The position numbers and the translations under genes were made by a program. From assembly GCA_023409265.1 (NCBI GenBank), contig JAEYHZ010000015.1, forward strand, positions 1 to 64,000: a stretch of DNA of 64,000 nucleotides. Reading direction: 5' to 3'. Each line of letters begins with the position of its first letter. Positions within the stretch are counted from its first letter, which is position 1. This stretch comes from Bacillota bacterium. Lineage in GTDB: Bacteria > Bacillota > Clostridia > Acetivibrionales > DSM-1351. The notes beneath the pieces are model-generated. The model did not search any database, was not told the origin of the DNA, and saw only the letters and a program-made list of their open reading frames with translations. Positions 60,665 to 64,000 of this stretch are shown in pieces.

Positions 60665-63600
60665 ATGCGTAGTATAGTAAAAAGACTGTTTGTTGAAAAG
60701 AAAAAACCATATGATGTTGAAGCTCAGGGACTTCTGACAGACCTTACCGAGACACTGGGAGTAAGAGCACTTGAGTCTGTTAAAATAATTAATAGATATG
60801 ATATTGAGGGCATTACCGAAGATGAATATCAAATGGCCAGAAATACTATATTTTCAGAACCTCCGGTAGATTATGCCTATGATGAGGAATATATTTTGCC
60901 CGAAGGCAGTAAAGCATTTGCAGTGGAGTATCTTCCGGGCCAGTACGATCAAAGAGCCGATTCGGCTGCTCAATGTATTCAATTGCTGACACAGGGAGAA
61001 AGGCCGGAAATTAAAGCTGCAAGAGTAATTGTACTTAATGGGGCCATCTCTGATCACGACCTTGCTGCAATCAAGAAATACTATATAAACCCCGTTGAAA
61101 GCCAGGAAGCAAAAATGGAAAAGCCTGGGACTTTAAAGACCGAGGTTGAGCAACCCGATGATGTAGCTGCTATCAACGGCTTTATAAATATGGACCAGGA
61201 GCAGCTTTCAGCACTTCTGAAGGAAATGGGCTTTGCAATGTCATTAGATGATATTTTATTCTGTCAGACTTACTTTAAGGATACCGAAAGGAGAGACCCG
61301 TCAGTTACAGAAATGCGAATGATAGATACTTACTGGTCCGACCACTGCAGACATACAACCTTTCTGACCTGCATAGACAGTGTAAGGTTTCAGCAGGGAA
61401 AGTATTCCAAAATAATTGAGGACACCTTTAATGACTATAAAGCTGCCAGAGAGGATATATATAAGGATCGCGACGACAAGGACGTATGCCTTATGGATGT
61501 AGCTCTTATGGCAATGAAAACTCTTAAAAAGCAGGGTAAGCTTGATGATCTGGATCTGTCAGATGAAATCAATGCCTGCAGTATAGTTGTTAATGCTGAT
61601 ATAAACGGAAAAAGTGAAGAATGGCTGGTAATGTTCAAGAATGAAACACACAACCATCCGACTGAAATTGAACCTTTCGGAGGTGCTGCTACCTGTCTTG
61701 GAGGGGCAATCAGAGATCCCTTGTCAGGAAGGGTGTATGTATATCAGGCCATGAGGGTGACAGGGAGCGGTGACCCGAGGACAAGTCTGGAGGACACCAT
61801 TTCCGGCAAGCTTCCTCAGAAAAAGATTACCACAGGAGCAGCAGCGGGCTACAGCTCCTATGGAAACCAGATAGGCCTTGCAACAGGTCAGGTGGCAGAA
61901 ATATACAATGAAGGCTATGTTGCAAAGCGAATGGAAATTGGAGCTGTATTAGGTGCTGCTCCAAGAAGAAATGTTGTACGTATGCAGCCTCAAGCTGGAG
62001 ACAAAATAATACTTCTCGGAGGAAGAACAGGCAGGGACGGCTGCGGCGGTGCTACAGGTTCGTCAAAGGCACATACTGAGGAATCCCTGGTTTCCTGCGG
62101 TGCAGAAGTACAAAAGGGTAATGCTCCTACAGAAAGAAAAATACAGCGTTTATTCAGAGACCCTGAAGTAAGTATACTAATAAAGAGATGTAACGACTTT
62201 GGTGCAGGAGGAGTATCTGTTGCAATTGGTGAGCTTGCAGATGGCCTGGAAATTAACCTTGATATGGTACCAAAGAAATATGAAGGTCTCGACGGAACTG
62301 AGCTGGCCATTTCAGAATCACAGGAAAGAATGGCTGTTGTAGTTGATGCAGCAAATGTTGATAAATTTATAAAGTATTCGGACAGGGAAAATCTTGAGGC
62401 GGTAGTTGTTGCTGAGGTGACAGCAGAGCCTAGACTCAGGATGAGCTGGAGAGGCAGACAGATAGTGAATTTAAGCCGGGAGTTTCTGAATTCCAACGGC
62501 GCCAAGCAAAGAATAGATATTGAAATCACAGCCCCAAAGGAAGAAAGCTATTTTGACAGATTTAACAATATGGAAATAAAGGATTTAACTGAAAAGTGGG
62601 TTGCCAATCTGCAAAACCTTAACAGATGCAGTCAGAAGGGGCTGGTTGAGCGTTTTGATTCCACCATCGGAGCAAACACGGTTCTCATGCCGTTCGGTGG
62701 CAGAAACCAGCTTACTCCTGCAGAGGGTATGGCTGCTAAGCTTCCATTAATGGAGGGCGATACAACTACAGGCACTTTGATGACCTATGGCTACAACCCT
62801 GAGATATCTATATGGAGTCCTTTCCACGGAGCGGTATTTGCAGTAGTTGAATCGGTTGCAAAAATTGCAGCCATGGGGGGTGACTACAGCAAGGTGAGAT
62901 TGACTTTGCAGGAGTATTTCGAAAAACCTGGCAGGGATGCGATGCGTTGGGGTAAGCCTCTTAGCGCACTGCTGGGTGCCTACTATGCCCAGATGAAGCT
63001 TGGAACTGCTGCAATCGGAGGAAAGGACAGCATGTCGGGAAGTTTCAATGAGCTGGATGTTCCTCCGACACTAGTATCCTTTGCTGTAGATACTGTAAAT
63101 GTAAATAATGTGGTTTCCAACGAGTTTAAAGCAGTTGGAAGCAAAGTTGTTTTATTAACAGTCGGCTTGGATAATAACTATCTTCCTGACTTTACTCAAC
63201 TGGACAGTGTTTATAGAGTAATACACAAAATGGCTTCACAAAATAAATTATTGTCGGCAAGCTCGGTAAAAGAAGGCGGAATTGCCGAAATAATAAGTAA
63301 AATGGCCTTTGGTAATATGATAGGCTTTAAGTTTGAAAATGATATAGATGCGGCTACGCTGTTTAAACCCTTATACGGTTCATTAATAGTGGAATTGCCT
63401 GAAAGCTTTGATATATCAGCTTTTGAAGGTTTGAATTTTATATTGCTTGGAATGACCACAGAAAATGCTGAAATTGGATTTAAGGAAACAAAAATGAAAC
63501 TTGATATGCTGGTGGAAAAATGGCAGTCACCTCTTGAAAAGATATTCCCAACCAGAGTGAAGCTGCAGGAAAATACTGCTGGAGCTTACAGATATGAAAC

Positions 63601-64000
63601 GGGAGTTCGGGTCCGGTCTTCGGTAAAGGTTGCAAAACCGAGAATCTTTATCCCAGTATTTCCGGGGACAAACTGTGAATACGACACTAAAAAGGTGTTT
63701 GAAAATGCCGGAGGAATCGTGGAAACTCTTGTTATCAGAAATCTGTCCCACAGTGCTGTTGAAGAGTCAATACAGGAGATGGAAAGACTTATTGACAATT
63801 CCCAGATAATAATGATACCGGGTGGCTTCAGTGCCGGTGATGAGCCTGAGGGATCAGGCAAGTTCATAGCCACCGCCTTTAGAAACCCTGTTATCAGCCA
63901 GGCGGTAATGAGGCTCCTCAAACAGAGGGACGGTCTTGCAATGGGTATATGTAACGGCTTCCAGGCATTAATAAAACTGGGACTGCTGCCTTTCGGAGAA
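60665..64000 (+). CDS. purL: Phosphoribosylformylglycinamidine synthase, single-chain clostridial type (3' end outside the window)
   Basis: Fourth step of purine synthesis: FGAR, glutamine and ATP to FGAM. ATG 60665 follows GGAGGG, and the frame is open for 1112 codons to the window end. Domains: PurS-like N-terminal part (residues about 1-150), linker, PurL catalytic parts with TYWSDHCRHTTFLT (about 220), FKNETHNHPTEIEPFGGAATCLGGAIRDP (about 324-352) and GGRTGRDGCGGATGSS, a second AIRS-like half, then the glutaminase domain PVFPGTNCEYDT and the nucleophile Cys in GLAMGICNGFQALI. This is the fused PurL-PurQ form. It is away from other pur genes. Confidence 0.96.
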   Translation, partial: MRSIVKRLFVEKKKPYDVEAQGLLTDLTETLGVRALESVKIINRYDIEGITEDEYQMARNTIFSEPPVDYAYDEEYILPEGSKAFAVEYLPGQYDQRADSAAQCIQLLTQGERPEIKAARVIVLNGAISDHDLAAIKKYYINPVESQEAKMEKPGTLKTEVEQPDDVAAINGFINMDQEQLSALLKEMGFAMSLDDILFCQTYFKDTERRDPSVTEMRMIDTYWSDHCRHTTFLTCIDSVRFQQGKYSKIIEDTFNDYKAAREDIYKDRDDKDVCLMDVALMAMKTLKKQGKLDDLDLSDEINACSIVVNADINGKSEEWLVMFKNETHNHPTEIEPFGGAATCLGGAIRDPLSGRVYVYQAMRVTGSGDPRTSLEDTISGKLPQKKITTGAAAGYSSYGNQIGLATGQVAEIYNEGYVAKRMEIGAVLGAAPRRNVVRMQPQAGDKIILLGGRTGRDGCGGATGSSKAHTEESLVSCGAEVQKGNAPTERKIQRLFRDPEVSILIKRCNDFGAGGVSVAIGELADGLEINLDMVPKKYEGLDGTELAISESQERMAVVVDAANVDKFIKYSDRENLEAVVVAEVTAEPRLRMSWRGRQIVNLSREFLNSNGAKQRIDIEITAPKEESYFDRFNNMEIKDLTEKWVANLQNLNRCSQKGLVERFDSTIGANTVLMPFGGRNQLTPAEGMAAKLPLMEGDTTTGTLMTYGYNPEISIWSPFHGAVFAVVESVAKIAAMGGDYSKVRLTLQEYFEKPGRDAMRWGKPLSALLGAYYAQMKLGTAAIGGKDSMSGSFNELDVPPTLVSFAVDTVNVNNVVSNEFKAVGSKVVLLTVGLDNNYLPDFTQLDSVYRVIHKMASQNKLLSASSVKEGGIAEIISKMAFGNMIGFKFENDIDAATLFKPLYGSLIVELPESFDISAFEGLNFILLGMTTENAEIGFKETKMKLDMLVEKWQSPLEKIFPTRVKLQENTAGAYRYETGVRVRSSVKVAKPRIFIPVFPGTNCEYDTKKVFENAGGIVETLVIRNLSHSAVEESIQEMERLIDNSQIIMIPGGFSAGDEPEGSGKFIATAFRNPVISQAVMRLLKQRDGLAMGICNGFQALIKLGLLPFGE

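Overview
The window is A+T-rich DNA from a low-GC Gram-positive endospore former. The evidence is an IF2-RbfA-NrnA-TruB-RibF string in clostridial/bacillar order, a mraZ-rsmH-ftsL-pbp-murE-murF-mraY-ftsW-murG division and cell-wall cluster, MurE with the meso-diaminopimelate DNPR motif, the sporulation-linked prkA-yhbH-spoVR set, a CIRCE site before htpG, a PyrR-type attenuator, frequent TTG/GTG starts and strong AGGAGG ribosome binding sites. Hydrogenase maturation genes and a single-chain clostridial-type PurL fit an anaerobic member of the Clostridia, possibly a mesophilic Ruminiclostridium-like species. That placement is inference from gene content.

Layout. 1-6497: translation, RNA modification and flavin genes (infB with its 5' end cut off, rbfA, nrnA, truB, ribF). 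6494-11685: NiFe-hydrogenase maturation genes hypF, hypC, hypD, hypE. 11696-16044: a MacAB-like cassette (ATPase, Yip1-type membrane protein, adaptor, permease) with its own promoter and terminator. 16094-19246: a very small membrane protein on the minus strand and a pair of M16 peptidases. 19316-21602: lgt and a rodA-type gene. 21672-33730: the mraZ-to-murG cluster, with a promoter and a triple-repeat MraZ operator. 33731-35675: a large inverted repeat, then a PyrR attenuator and uracil permease. 35803-40482: a diacylglycerol glucosyltransferase-like gene, a D,D-carboxypeptidase and a B12-binding radical SAM protein. 40836-45624: prkA, yhbH, spoVR. 45632-47733: CIRCE, promoter, a small ORF and htpG. 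47999-53643: a GNAT protein, a hypothetical protein, an acyl-CoA synthetase with its XRE-cupin neighbour, and a chemoreceptor. 53755-58347: a three-gene ABC system with a large membrane-anchored surface protein. 58577-64000: an HD-GYP protein, a LysR regulator, and purL running off the end.

Most genes are ordinary and easy to recognise. The unusual content is in the spacers and in insertions inside genes. (1) A structured repeat at about 37.2 kb has a second copy lying in frame inside truB, where it adds about 40 residues. (2) Long hairpin elements at 2.6, 16.4, 23.4, 26.9 and 49.0 kb carry different end sequences but related inner cores. (3) A 43-bp palindrome at 24.3 kb looks like the two ends of the 2.6-kb element joined without the core. 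(4) Precise short tandem arrays occur: 11 x 7 bp between hypC and hypD, 11 x 12 bp in frame inside hypF, 7 x 12 bp between ftsW and murG, and 4 x 18 bp after the GNAT gene. (5) A short ORF with a strong ribosome binding site sits between CIRCE and htpG. I saw no rRNA, tRNA, CRISPR array, phage genes or transposase gene.
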